Below, piece after piece: positions 35,132-43,944 of a DNA stretch of 64,000 nucleotides. The translations under genes and the position numbers were made by a program. The notes under the pieces are model-generated. The model had not been told where the DNA came from. It saw nothing but the letters and a program-made list of their open reading frames with translations, and searched no databases. The stretch comes from Streptomyces abyssomicinicus (lineage in GTDB: Bacteria > Actinomycetota > Actinomycetes > Streptomycetales > Streptomycetaceae). The first letter of the stretch is position 1. Every line of letters begins with the position of its first letter. Location: NCBI RefSeq assembly GCF_008974245.1, contig NZ_BBZI01000005.1, positions 1,412,751-1,476,750 of the forward strand, in the 5' to 3' direction.

Positions 35132-35869
35132 TCAGGCGGGCTTGCGCCAGACGGAGACGTGGCCGGCCGAGTCGCCGGTGAAGGGGGAGCCGTTCCAGTC
35201 CGCGACCCGCTGCTCGAGTTCCAGCCCGGCAATCCGCGCCATGAGGTCCAGCTCGGACGGCCAGACGTAGCGGTGGCGGGAGTTGCCGCGGCGGTAGCGG
35301 CCGTCCTCCTCGCGGGTGAAGTGGTGCGAGACGAGGAGCTGGCTGACGGGGTCGATCGTGTCGAAGCCCAGATGACGGTCGGAGACGTCGAAGGGAACGG
35401 CGCCCTGGCCGGGCGGCATGCGCCGCAGTGGCGGCACCTCGAGCTCGATCACGAACCTGCCCCCGGGGGCGAGGTGGCGGGCGGCGTTGCGGAAGCACTC
35501 GACCTGCTCGTCCTGGGTGAGCAGGTTGGAGATGGTGTTGTACACCAGGTAGACGAGGGTGTGGCTGCCGGGAACCACGGTCGTGGCCATGTCGCCGACG
35601 ACGACCGGAAGGGTCTCCTCGTCGGCCTTGCGGCGCAGCACCGCCGCCATGTGCTCGGACAGTTCGATGCCGGTCACCGGCACGCCGCGCCGGCGCAGCG
35701 GTACGCCTACGCGGCCGGTGCCGATGGCGAATTCGAGGGCGGGGCCGTCACCGGCCAGCCGGGCGAGGAAGTCGACGGTCGGGCCCAGCACGGCGGGCGA
35801 GGTCATCTCCGTCTCGCCCGCGTCGTAGCGCTCGGCGGCGTCCTTGCTCCACAGTTCGCTGCTCGTCAC
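35132..35869 (-). CDS. class I SAM-dependent methyltransferase
   Basis: A 245-residue methyltransferase. SAM motif I is ALEFAIGTGRVGVPL, followed by the acidic post-I strand GIELSEHMAAVL, then motif II/III segments VVVGDMATT and APGGRFVIELEVPP. DAAERYDAGE at the N-terminus is a common marker of the family. The substrate is unknown. It is upstream of the 92-residue gene on the same strand with 63 bp between, so co-transcription is likely. Confidence 0.83.
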   Translation of the reverse strand: MTSSELWSKDAAERYDAGETEMTSPAVLGPTVDFLARLAGDGPALEFAIGTGRVGVPLRRRGVPVTGIELSEHMAAVLRRKADEETLPVVVGDMATTVVPGSHTLVYLVYNTISNLLTQDEQVECFRNAARHLAPGGRFVIELEVPPLRRMPPGQGAVPFDVSDRHLGFDTIDPVSQLLVSHHFTREEDGRYRRGNSRHRYVWPSELDLMARIAGLELEQRVADWNGSPFTGDSAGHVSVWRKPA

Positions 35870-35933
35870 GGTCGACCAGTCTGACGGCGCGGCGGTCGGC
35901 CGTCGACGGCTTTTCCGGCGCGCGTGTCGCCAT

Positions 35934-35975
35934 GACCTCCCTCAGGCGCGCCGCGACCTTCCTCAGGCGCGCCGC
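35934..35975. repeat. 21-bp tandem duplication across the HAD gene stop
   Basis: GACCTCCCTCAGGCGCGCCGC (35934-35954; 21 bases counting the last C) is followed directly by a copy with one change (35955-35975). The second copy contains the stop codon and last residues of the HAD gene; the first lies beyond the stop. Confidence 0.75.
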
Positions 35976-36469
35976 CCGCTCCGCCGGAGCCCGGCGGTGA
36001 AGCGGGCGAGTGCGGTGAAGTCGGCGTCGGCGAGACCGCGACCCGGGTCGACGCGGTGGAGCAGGGCGGGACCCGGGTGCTGGGCCTCCACCCAGAGCCG
36101 GTCCATGGGCCCGATCTCGTCGTCCACCCACAGGAAGGGGCGGGCGCCGGCCCACGCCACGAGCTCCGCGGTCTTCCAGCGCAGACCCCGCGGCCCCCGA
36201 ACGCCGGCGTCCTCCGCCCAACGGACCACCGGCAGCTCGGGCAGGCCGAGACGGGGCGCGAGAACCTCGTTGGCCTCGTCGAGCCAGGTGGTGGCCCATA
36301 CGAGGTCGCAGCCGAGGGAGAGCAGACGAGGGCCCAGCTCCGGCCGGAGGCGGGAGAGCAAGGGGTTGCCGGTGCCGACGGTGTCCGGTGCCGGGGGCGT
36401 GGTTCCGGCGCCGAAGGGGAGGAGCGGTCCGTCGACGTCGAGGAAGAGGACAGGACGCGCCGCGGTCAT
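35963..36469 (-). CDS. HAD-like hydrolase domain protein
   Basis: A 168-residue protein with HAD motif I as LFLDVDGPLLPFG, a Thr-containing motif II region LVWATTWLDEAN, Lys in LRWKTAELVAW and motif IV LWVDDEIGPMDRLW. It is short for a HAD enzyme with a cap, so it is a minimal Rossmann core. It starts on an ATGA overlap with the upstream acetyltransferase gene, so the two are coupled. Substrate unknown. Confidence 0.78.
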   Translation of the reverse strand: MTAARPVLFLDVDGPLLPFGAGTTPPAPDTVGTGNPLLSRLRPELGPRLLSLGCDLVWATTWLDEANEVLAPRLGLPELPVVRWAEDAGVRGPRGLRWKTAELVAWAGARPFLWVDDEIGPMDRLWVEAQHPGPALLHRVDPGRGLADADFTALARFTAGLRRSGRRA

Positions 36470-36924
36470 CGCGGCACGGTACACCGGGGCTCGCGCACCA
36501 TGAACACGTCGACCGGGTCAGCGGCCTCCACGGTGAAGCCGTGGCGCTCGTAGAGGCGGCGGGCCGGGCTGCCGTTCAGGACGTTCAGGCGGATCGTCTC
36601 CCCGGCGGCGTCCGCGCGGTCCAGGAGGGCGCGCAGGACGGCCGTGCCGAGTCCCCGGCCCTGCCGGCCGGGAGCGAGGTAGAAGTGCTCGAGCACCCGG
36701 CCGTCCTCGGCGGGGCGCAGCGTGATGCTGCCCGCGAAGGACCCGCCGGCGGTCACCACCGAGGTGTGCGCCGGTGCCCAGGAGTCGCGGAAGCGCTGGC
36801 GGACACGGTGCTCGTCGAAGCGGCCCAGCCGCTCGAGGTCCGGCCGCAGCACGATGGCCCGGAGTTCGGCGATCGTCTCCACGTCCGCCGGGACGGCCGG
36901 ACGCAGAGCCCATTGCGTGTACAT
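36466..36924 (-). CDS. GNAT family N-acetyltransferase
   Basis: A 152-residue acyltransferase. The acetyl-CoA loop is LAPGRQGRGLGTAVLRALLDRA (motif A, Q-x2-G-x-G), preceded by strand VLEHFYLAPG and followed by LNVLNGSPARRLYERHGFTV (motif B). The start at MYTQWALRPAV was chosen; a GTG-like extension of six codons upstream is possible. Translationally coupled to the HAD gene. Substrate unknown. Confidence 0.83.
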   Translation of the reverse strand: MYTQWALRPAVPADVETIAELRAIVLRPDLERLGRFDEHRVRQRFRDSWAPAHTSVVTAGGSFAGSITLRPAEDGRVLEHFYLAPGRQGRGLGTAVLRALLDRADAAGETIRLNVLNGSPARRLYERHGFTVEAADPVDVFMVREPRCTVPR

Positions 36925-36972
36925 GAGGGGAGTATCGCGCACCGCTCGGGGTCGGTCCTGCCCCCCGCGAGG

Positions 36973-37692
36973 TCAGGCGGCGCGTGAGGAGACCAGGACG
37001 CCGATCTTGTCGATGCGGTGCTCCGGGTTGCCCTTGTCGTCGCGCCAGAAATTACCCGCCGCGTCGTCCTCGGGCGTCGCGCACGTGGAGACGGTGATCA
37101 TGGCCCGGGTGGCCTTCCGGCCCGGATGTCCCGGCACCTCGGCGCGCTGTTCGGCGAGCGAGCGCTCCGAGCGGAAGGAGGTCCTGCGGGTCTCCGTGAT
37201 CCGGTACTCGTACTCGGTGCCGCCCGAGGTGACGAGCACCCGGTCACCCACGTCGAGGGTGGGCAGGTCCCGCAGCGGGCCGCCGGCCGAGAGGCGGTGG
37301 GCGGTGACCAGGTGGTTGCCCCTCTCGCCCGGACCGACGCCGCCGTCCAGACCGTAGGGGCTGGCCGCGTCGCCCCGGTTCTGGATGTGGGTGCCCGGCC
37401 AGTCGTCGGTGGTCCCCTCGTAGCGGACGACGCGGAGATCGTCGAGACCGATCTCCGGAATGCTCAGCCGGGCCTCCCGTGTGCGGGGGTCCGGGCGGGA
37501 GGGGGACGGATCCGCGGGCCGCGGCGTCACGGAGCCGGCGGCGGCGGATGCCGCGGCCGGGGCCGCGGCGGAGCGCGGGGCGGCGGACGGCTGGGCGGCC
37601 TCACCGGTGACCGCGCAGCCAGTGGCCAGCAGGGCGGCGGTCACGCCCGCCAGCGTTGCGGAGGCGGTGAGCGGGATGCGGGAACGGGCCAT
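36973..37692 (-). CDS. class E/F-type sortase
   Basis: A membrane-anchored transpeptidase-like protein of 239 residues. The N-terminal hydrophobic signal ends near LLATGCAVTG (weak lipobox), then a Pro/Ala/Ser linker, then the sortase barrel. The catalytic triad is visible: His in LVTAHRLSAGG, Cys in ITVSTCATPED, Arg in NPEHRIDKIGVL. The TLDVGDRVLVTSGGTEYEYR strand is typical. No LPxTG-type substrate is seen next to it. Actinobacterial sortases of this short type often lack obvious substrates nearby. Confidence 0.87.
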   Translation of the reverse strand: MARSRIPLTASATLAGVTAALLATGCAVTGEAAQPSAAPRSAAAPAAASAAAGSVTPRPADPSPSRPDPRTREARLSIPEIGLDDLRVVRYEGTTDDWPGTHIQNRGDAASPYGLDGGVGPGERGNHLVTAHRLSAGGPLRDLPTLDVGDRVLVTSGGTEYEYRITETRRTSFRSERSLAEQRAEVPGHPGRKATRAMITVSTCATPEDDAAGNFWRDDKGNPEHRIDKIGVLVSSRAA

Positions 37693-37876
37693 GGTTCTCG
37701 AAGGGGGACGAGGGGCGGGGCACGCCCCGGGCGGTGTGCCCACCGCGGCTCGGCGGGCGGCACATCTCTCTTCAAGCGAGAACGGCGACCGCGGCCAGGA
37801 TGTTCCCGGAGGAAGGGACGAAAGGGGTGGGGGTGGGTGGCGCCGGGCCCCCGGCGCCACCGGGGCGACCGCCCTG

Positions 37877-38449
37877 TCACGCGGCCAGACGGCGCCGGGT
37901 CTCGTCGAAGGTGGGGCACCCGGCGGCGCCCCGGTTGTACGGCAGCCTGCCCAGCACGGCGGCCATGCCGCAGGTGTTGGTGACCCCGGAGAAGACCAGG
38001 CCGGCACCGATGGCGCCGGAGAGCCAGTGGGCGGGCGGCCAGGCCAGGCCGGCGAGGAAGCCGATGAGCACCAGGGATCCGGCGACCAGACGGACCTGCC
38101 GGTCCATGGGCCAGACGGGACGGGCCCCGGCCGGACGCTCCAGCGGGTTGCCGGCCGCCGCCCAGGCGCCGGTGCCGCCCTCCAGGCCGGCCGCCGCTAT
38201 GCCGAGGGACGCCAGCTGCGCGCAGGCGTTGGCCGAGCGGGCGCCCGAGGCGCACACGATCAGCAGCGGCGCGCGCTCCGCGGCGGCCCGGAGCGTGTCC
38301 GCGGCCTCCTTGACGCGGTCGAGCGGGATGTTGTGGGCGCCGGGCAGGTGACCGCCCGCGAACTCGCCGGGGGAGCGGACGTCGACGACGGTGAAGTCGC
38401 CCTCGCGCGCGGCCGCCTCGGCCGCGGTCAGGGTGGTGGGGGTGCTCAC
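37877..38449 (-). CDS. rhodanese with YgaP-type (DUF2892) membrane tail
   Basis: A 190-residue sulfurtransferase. The rhodanese domain (about 1-110) has TVVDVRSPGEFAGGHLPGAHNIPL and the active loop VCASGARSAN with Cys; the C-terminal part (about 120-180) holds two hydrophobic helices and the YgaP signature TNTCGMAAVLGRLPYNRG. It is divergent from the CstR-like gene, and a TACCC-N4-GGGTA operator lies between the two starts. Role: moving persulfide sulfur at the membrane. The GTG start has only a weak ribosome site (AAAGG). Confidence 0.87.
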   Translation of the reverse strand: MSTPTTLTAAEAAAREGDFTVVDVRSPGEFAGGHLPGAHNIPLDRVKEAADTLRAAAERAPLLIVCASGARSANACAQLASLGIAAAGLEGGTGAWAAAGNPLERPAGARPVWPMDRQVRLVAGSLVLIGFLAGLAWPPAHWLSGAIGAGLVFSGVTNTCGMAAVLGRLPYNRGAAGCPTFDETRRRLAA

Positions 38450-38456
38450 GGAATAA

Positions 38457-38798
<342 letters not shown>

Positions 38799-38843
38799 GC
38801 CTGAGCCCTGGACGCCCGGGCTCACCGCCGGCCGGACCGGCCC

Positions 38844-38897
38844 CCGCGGGGCCTGCCGCGACCGTCCCGCACGGGACGGTCGCGGCAGGCCCCGCGG
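38844..38897. terminator. 26-bp hairpin between convergent cstR and tauE
   Basis: A perfect 26-bp stem (38844-38869 with 38872-38897) has a 2-nt centre. It lies between the convergent repressor and TauE genes and should end both transcripts. It is the longest perfect stem I noticed in the window. Confidence 0.85.
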
Positions 38898-38950
38898 CGC
38901 GTCCGCGACCCGGGCGCCACACCGACCGGGGCGGCACACCGACCCGGGCG

Positions 38951-39694
38951 CTACACCAGGGCTCCGATGCCCATCGCCAGGCCGACGGCCAGCAGCAGGC
39001 CGCCGAAGAGGCGCTGAAGGGCCGCCGCCGGTATCTTCGCGCCGATCCGCCGTCCGTCCCAGGCGCCCAGGACCGCGGCCGCGGTGAACGGCAGGATCAG
39101 GGACCAGTCCAGGCCGAGGCCCATGCCCGCACGGGCGCCCAGCGCGACGACGGCGTTGGTGATGATCACCAGGAGGCTGGTTCCGGCGGCCGCCGTGATC
39201 GGGACGGCCAGGACCGACACCAGGGCCGGAACCGCGAGGAAACCGCCGCCCACGCCGAGGAATCCGGTCACCGCGCCCAGCCCGGCCCCGGCGCCCGCGG
39301 CGCGGACGCCCGACACGCGGCCCTCCCGTGGGGCGTGGCCACGCCGGAGCATGCGCAGACCGGCCGTCCCGGCGACCACGGCGAAGGCCAGGGTCAGCGC
39401 GATCCCGGGAACGCGCGCGGACAGCAGCCCGGCCGCGGCCGCCGGCAGGACCCCCGCCGCGGCGAACAGCAGTCCCTCCCGCCACCGCACCGTTCCGGCC
39501 CGGGCGTGCGCCACCAGCGCGGTCAGCGACGTGACGATCACGATCAGCAGGCTGGCGGTGGTGGCCTCGGCCGGGCCGAAGCCGAGCAGGTAGATCAGTG
39601 CGGGGACGGCGACGATGCTGCCGCCCGCGCCGAGGGCGCCGAGCGTCAGGCCGACCACCGCCCCGCCGAGCAGGGCGAGGAGCAGCGCGGTCAC
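38951..39694 (-). CDS. TauE/SafE family sulfite/anion exporter
   Basis: A 247-residue membrane protein with about eight hydrophobic helices. The twin family repeats are visible: GLTLGALGAGGSIVAVPALIYL near the N-terminus and AVTGFLGVGGGFLAVPALVSVL in the second half. In persulfide-oxidation operons this family is thought to export sulfite or thiosulfate (inference). The GTG start overlaps the stop of a 70-codon frame (GTGA), which itself follows the CstB-like gene, so all three may form one minus-strand operon. Confidence 0.87.
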   Translation of the reverse strand: MTALLLALLGGAVVGLTLGALGAGGSIVAVPALIYLLGFGPAEATTASLLIVIVTSLTALVAHARAGTVRWREGLLFAAAGVLPAAAAGLLSARVPGIALTLAFAVVAGTAGLRMLRRGHAPREGRVSGVRAAGAGAGLGAVTGFLGVGGGFLAVPALVSVLAVPITAAAGTSLLVIITNAVVALGARAGMGLGLDWSLILPFTAAAVLGAWDGRRIGAKIPAAALQRLFGGLLLAVGLAMGIGALV

Positions 39695-39903
39695 AGGACG
39701 GAGCCGGCGGTGGAACACGCCGGCACGCGAGCCGTCCCGGCGGCCGGCCGGGGCAGCGGTGCGCGCACCGGACCGGGCGCGCGGCCCGCCTCGCCGCCGT
39801 CCGTCCCGCGGGCGTACGGCGGGTGGGCGGCGCTCTCCCCGGACGTCCGGGGGGCCTGCTGCGGGGTGACGCGGCCGAGGCCGTCGTCCTGTTGCCTTGC
39901 CAT
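39691..39903 (-). CDS. small protein of unknown function coupled to tauE
   Basis: A 70-codon frame starting MARQQDDGLGRVTPQQ and ending ACSTAGSVL. Its stop overlaps the TauE start as GTGA. A possible ribosome site (AGGAATGAG) precedes the ATG. The sequence is Pro/Ala/Gly/Arg-rich without a motif, so it could be spurious. The exact overlap with tauE is the main support for translation. Confidence 0.42.
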   Translation of the reverse strand: MARQQDDGLGRVTPQQAPRTSGESAAHPPYARGTDGGEAGRAPGPVRAPLPRPAAGTARVPACSTAGSVL

Positions 39904-40055
39904 GGTTCTCATTCCTCGGTGCGAACGCGCGGTGGCGCGGTGTGCGGCTGTGCGGTGTGCGGTGGTGCGCGGCCGCGTGGGGTGTGGCGCCGCGCGGTGG
40001 TGCGTCCCGTGCGGCCCGGTGGCGGCGTCGGCCGGTGCCCCGCGTGCGCGCGGGC

Positions 40056-41429
40056 TCAGCCCTCGGACGGGGTGACGAGCGTGAGACCCGCCTCCGCCGC
40101 CGCCGCGTAGCCGTCGTCGACCGCGACCACACGCCGTCCGGCGGCGTCCAGCATCGAGGCCGCGACGGCCGCGCGCATGCCGCCCGCGCAGTGCACCCAG
40201 ACGGTGCCGTCGGGGACCTCGTCCAGCCGCTGGTGGATCCGGTGGATCGGGATGTGGACACTGTCCTCGATCCACCCCGCCGACCGTTCCCCGTCCCGGC
40301 GCACGTCCAGCACGACCACCCGCTCGTCCCCCGCGAGGGCTGCGGCCAGGTCGGCGAAGGTGCCGCGGGGGAACGACGACGGACGCTCTCCCGGGCGGAC
40401 CCAGTCGGCGGGGGAGCCGACGGCCGCCGCGGCGGGGCGGTCGATGCCCACCCGGGCCAGCTCACGCTGCGCGCGGGTGACCTCCTCGGCGCTCGCGCCC
40501 AGCAGGGTGACCGGCTTCCCCCACGGGATCATCCACGCCAGGTAGGTGGCGAGCTGCCCGTCGATCTCGAAGTTGAACGAGCCCGCCACGTGCCCCTCCG
40601 CGAACGCCACCCGGCTGCGCAGGTCCACGACCCACTCACCGGCGGCCAGCCGGCCCGCGATCTCCCCGGCGTCCGCCCGCCGCGGGGCCGTCAGGTCGAT
40701 GGGCCCGGGACCGGAGGCGTTGGCCGGACCCATGTGGGCGTAGTAGGCGGGGATGTCGTCCAGGCCGGCCAGCGTCTCCCCGACGAACTCGTCCACGTCC
40801 TGGAGGAGCGCAGGGTTGGAGGTCTTCTCGGCGCCGATGGTGCTGTGCTCCCCGCCGGCCTCGCCGGAGGAGCAGAAGCTGCCGAAGCCGTGCGTGGGCA
40901 TCACCGCGACGTCGTCCCCCAGCTCGGCGGCGAGCCGGTGGGCGGAGGCGTGCTGGGCGCGGGCCAGACGCTCGGTCAGGCGGGGTTCCACCAGGTCGGG
41001 GCGGCCGACACCGCCGATCAGCAGCGACCCGCCGGTGAAGGCGGCGACGGCGCGGCCGTCCTCCTCCAGCACGTAGGAGGTGTGGTGCGGGGTGTGACCG
41101 GGGGTCGCGACTGCGCGGAGGGCCAGCCCCTCGTCGACGTCCTCCACGTCGCCGTCGGAGACCGGGACCCGGTCGTAGGAGACGGAGGCGGCGGCCGGCA
41201 CCAGGTACCGTGCACCGGTCAGCCGGGCCAGCTGCAGTCCGCCCGTCACGTAGTCGTTGTGCACATGGGTCTCGGCCACCGCGACGATCCGGACGCCACG
41301 CCGGGCGGCCGCCTCGACCAGGCGGTCGATGTCCCGGGGCGGGTCCACCACGACGGCGGCCCGCGCCCCACCCGCCAGGTAGCTCCGGTTGCCCAGCCCC
41401 TGCGTCTCCAGGACGTCGGCAAAGAACAT
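40056..41429 (-). CDS. cstB: CstB-like persulfide dioxygenase-rhodanese fusion
   Basis: A 457-residue multidomain enzyme. The N-terminal MBL persulfide-dioxygenase domain (about 1-245) has the iron-site motif ETHVHNDYVTGG, then TPGHTPHHTSYVL and TGGSLLIGGVGRPDL. A middle rhodanese-like domain (WVVDLRSRVAFAEGHVAGSF) lacks the active Cys. The last rhodanese domain has WVHCAGGMRAA with Cys414. This dioxygenase, pseudo-rhodanese, rhodanese order is that of S. aureus CstB, which oxidises persulfides to thiosulfate. Two CstR-type operators lie 22-74 bp upstream. ATG 41429 has GGGAG upstream. Confidence 0.9.
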   Translation of the reverse strand: MFFADVLETQGLGNRSYLAGGARAAVVVDPPRDIDRLVEAAARRGVRIVAVAETHVHNDYVTGGLQLARLTGARYLVPAAASVSYDRVPVSDGDVEDVDEGLALRAVATPGHTPHHTSYVLEEDGRAVAAFTGGSLLIGGVGRPDLVEPRLTERLARAQHASAHRLAAELGDDVAVMPTHGFGSFCSSGEAGGEHSTIGAEKTSNPALLQDVDEFVGETLAGLDDIPAYYAHMGPANASGPGPIDLTAPRRADAGEIAGRLAAGEWVVDLRSRVAFAEGHVAGSFNFEIDGQLATYLAWMIPWGKPVTLLGASAEEVTRAQRELARVGIDRPAAAAVGSPADWVRPGERPSSFPRGTFADLAAALAGDERVVVLDVRRDGERSAGWIEDSVHIPIHRIHQRLDEVPDGTVWVHCAGGMRAAVAASMLDAAGRRVVAVDDGYAAAAEAGLTLVTPSEG

Positions 41430-41450
41430 GGAACGCACTCCCTCGCGAAT

Positions 41451-41464
41451 TACCCCCCCGGGTA
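41451..41464. promoter_or_regulatory. CstR-type operator, proximal site of cstB
   Basis: TACCC-CCCC-GGGTA matches the 14-bp core of the operator at 38491-38504 and lies 22 bp before the cstB start. Confidence 0.75.
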
Positions 41465-41488
41465 TTGTCTCGGATGGTCACCGTAACA

Positions 41489-41502
41489 TACCTAGGGGGG
41501 TA
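41489..41502. promoter_or_regulatory. CstR-type operator, distal site of cstB
   Basis: TACCT-AGGG-GGGTA, one mismatch from the shared core, extends outward as ATACC...GGTAT. Its centre is 38 bp from the proximal site. TTGTCT-like and ATAC elements between the two suggest the cstB promoter sits within this pair. Confidence 0.72.
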
Positions 41503-41711
41503 TACCGGCGGGCGGTGCGACCGCTCCCGCGGCAGCCGTGACCGGGGCCCGGCCGCGGCCCTCGTGAGGCGGCGGCCCCGGCACAGGGCCCGCCCGGTCT
41601 CCCGGCCCCCGCACCGCCCGCCCCTCGCGGACCTGGGACAATGGCAGCCGCACCGCCACCGGCCGCCCGGCCGGGCGCAGGGTGCCCGCCGGACCCCGAG
41701 GAGAGTGGGAC

Positions 41712-42755
41712 ATGAGCCGAGAGCACCTGGCCGCGGACGACCGCTCCCGGGGGCCGCGCCCCGACTCGCCCCGTGACCGCCACCAGGTCCTGGAAGCCGT
41801 CGCCGAGCGGGTCCGCGGGGGCAGCCGCCCCGGCGCCCGCGCCGACGGCATGCGACTGGCCCTGGTGATCGAGGGCGGCGGCATGCGCGGCACCCTCTCC
41901 GCCGGCATGGCGCTCGCCCTGCACGAGGCCGGCCTGGTCGACGCCTTCGACGCCGTGTACGGCTCCTCGGCCGGCGCGATCACCGGCGCCTGGCTGCTCA
42001 GCGGCACCCCGGAGCAGCTCAACGGCTGGGCCGAGCCCGAGTACGCCAACACCATGATCCGCCTCTCCAACGTCTGGCGAGGCCGCCCCGTCGTCGACGT
42101 CCGCACCCTGGTCGAGCACCTCTACGCCGAGGTGGCGCGGATGGACTTCGACGCCGTCCTCTCCCATCCCGTCGAGTACCACCCCCTCGCCACCGACGCA
42201 CACACCGGCCTCTCCACGGACCTGCGTCCCTACCTCGACGGTCCCGCCGACCTGCGGCTCGCCCTGCGGGCCAGCGCCGCGCTGCCCTTCCTCGCCGGAC
42301 CGGCGGTGGAACTGGGCGGGCGGCACTTCTACGACGCCGGCCTCGCCGAGTCCATCCCCTACCGCACCGCCCTGGCCCAGGGCGCGACCCACGTCCTGGT
42401 GCTGCGTTCCCGTCCGGCGCCGCGGGACGTCCTCCCCGCACCGGCGGCCGAGGCCGTGATCCGGCCCTCCTACGGTTCCCGCCTCGTGGCCGCCACCGCG
42501 CTGCGCCGCTACCCGAAGGCGCTGCACGACAGCTACTTCGCCCGGGGGCACCGACTGCGGGAGGACGACGCGCTGCTGTCCGAGTACGACCTCGGCGGTC
42601 CGCCCGCGCGGGACGGCGCGGCGGTGATGTCGGTCCGTCCCGCGCTCGACGCCCCGCGCGTCGGCCGCCTCAGCCGTGACGGCAAGCTGCTGAAGGCGGC
42701 CCTGGAGGCGGGCCGCGCGGCGGTGGGGCGGACCCTGCGTCTTCCGCCGGCCTGA
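41712..42755 (+). CDS. patatin-like phospholipase family protein
   Basis: A 347-residue predicted lipid acyl hydrolase. The oxyanion loop is VIEGGGMRGTLSAGM, the nucleophile elbow VYGSSAGAITGAWL (G-x-S-x-G). The catalytic Asp is expected in a D-G-G/A motif and is found as FYDAGLAES (DAG), a variant seen in some bacterial members. ATG 41712 has GAGGAGAG upstream. The N-terminal about 50 residues are charged and disordered. Soluble, cytoplasmic; substrate unknown. Confidence 0.85.
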   Translation: MSREHLAADDRSRGPRPDSPRDRHQVLEAVAERVRGGSRPGARADGMRLALVIEGGGMRGTLSAGMALALHEAGLVDAFDAVYGSSAGAITGAWLLSGTPEQLNGWAEPEYANTMIRLSNVWRGRPVVDVRTLVEHLYAEVARMDFDAVLSHPVEYHPLATDAHTGLSTDLRPYLDGPADLRLALRASAALPFLAGPAVELGGRHFYDAGLAESIPYRTALAQGATHVLVLRSRPAPRDVLPAPAAEAVIRPSYGSRLVAATALRRYPKALHDSYFARGHRLREDDALLSEYDLGGPPARDGAAVMSVRPALDAPRVGRLSRDGKLLKAALEAGRAAVGRTLRLPPA

Positions 42756-42857
42756 GGGGTACTCCGGGCGGAGGACCGGAGCACGTGCGGCGCGACCCCG
42801 CCGCCCTGCTCCCGTCGCCGTTCCCGTTCCCCGTCGCCCAGGAACACGGTGGTCCCC

Positions 42858-43579
42858 ATGAGCCCGTCCTTCGGCCCCGGCCGCCCTCCCGTCGGCAGCC
42901 GGTCCTCCGACGCCGGCCGGTCCTCCGAGGACCGGCTCGACCTGCACTTCATCGGCAACGCGACCCTGCTGCTCCGCCACCGCGGCCTCACCCTCCTCAC
43001 CGACCCCAACTTCCTCCACCGGGGCGAACACGCCTATCTCGGGTACGGACTGCTGAGCCGCCGCCTCACCGAGCCGGCCCTGGACGTCACCGGCCTCCCC
43101 GGGCTGGACGCGGTGCTCCTCTCCCACCTGCACGGGGACGACCAGGTGCGCGTGACGGCCGCCCCGGGCCGCTACGCCGGGCATCCGCTGCTGCGCCGCC
43201 TGCTGCCGCCGGTGATGGGCAGTCTGCTGGAGTTCGGGCCGGTGGCCGGGCCGCCCCGGCTGCGGCTGTACATCTCCGGGGACACGCTGATGTTCCCGGA
43301 CCTCGCCGAGATCCCCCGCCGGTTCCCCGGGGCGGCACCCTGCTGCCCGGTGGCCTGCTGGTCACCATGGACGGCGCGCAGGGGGCCGAACTGGCGCGGC
43401 TGGTGGACCCCCGGCACGTCCTGCCGGTGCACTACGGCGACTACACGGTCATACGGTCGCCCCTGTCGGACTTCCTGGCCGAGGCGGAACGGCTCGGGCT
43501 CGGGGACCGGATCGTGCACTGCCGCCACGGGCGGAGGGCCGTGGTCCCGGCGGACGGATCCGCCCCGGTGGTGGGCTGA
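42858..43579 (+). pseudogene. decayed MBL-fold hydrolase (internal deletion plus frameshift)
   Basis: Frame 1 (42858 to about 43330) encodes LHFIGNATLLLRHRGLTLLTDPNFL, then LDAVLLSHLHGDDQ, then PPVMGSLLEFGP and YISGDTLMFPDLAEI in pieces. Frame 2 (about 43331-43579) continues GGTLLPGGLLVTMDGAQGAE, then PRHVLPVHYGDYTVI. Both belong to one MBL family of about 255 residues. Two lesions are seen. After HLHGD the usual H-x-D-H end and the following segment of about 50 residues are gone. About 10-12 codons plus a shift are lost between the strand RRFPG and GGTLLPGG. Zinc ligands are missing, so the product cannot be active. Confidence 0.78.
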
Positions 43580-43670
43580 GGCCGGGCGGGACGGGCCGGC
43601 CGTTTCGACCGCGGCGCCGCGTGAAACCCGCGACGCGTCCGCACTTCGTACCACCCCCGGGAGGAAGATC

Positions 43671-43913
43671 ATGGCCACGGGTGAGACGGGCTTCAGCGAC
43701 GTCGTGTTCGACCTGATCTCCGTCCAGTACCACTCCCTCAAGGCCGGGCACGACTACGGCCAGTACGTACGCGACGCGGAGAACGCCGGCAGGACGGAGA
43801 TCGCCGACTTCTTCCGCACGGTGATGGCGCAGGACTCCGAACGAGCGGCCCAGTGCCACGAGTTCCTCAAGCAGCTGTCGGGGACCGTGGACGCGGGTCC
43901 CGCGGCGGGCTGA
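43671..43913 (+). CDS. small ferritin-like helical protein, function unknown
   Basis: An 80-residue protein with two amphipathic helices: SDVVFDLISVQYHSLKAGHD and TEIADFFRTVMAQDSERAAQ. The E/H spacing recalls half of a ferritin-like four-helix bundle (YHSLK...Y...E...E), suggesting a dimer. ATG 43671 has GGGAGGAAG upstream. It ends 31 bp before a strong hairpin and stands alone. A metal-binding role is a guess. Confidence 0.7.
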   Translation: MATGETGFSDVVFDLISVQYHSLKAGHDYGQYVRDAENAGRTEIADFFRTVMAQDSERAAQCHEFLKQLSGTVDAGPAAG

Positions 43914-43944
43914 GCGACCCGGAGCCCGCACGTCACGCAGGGCG

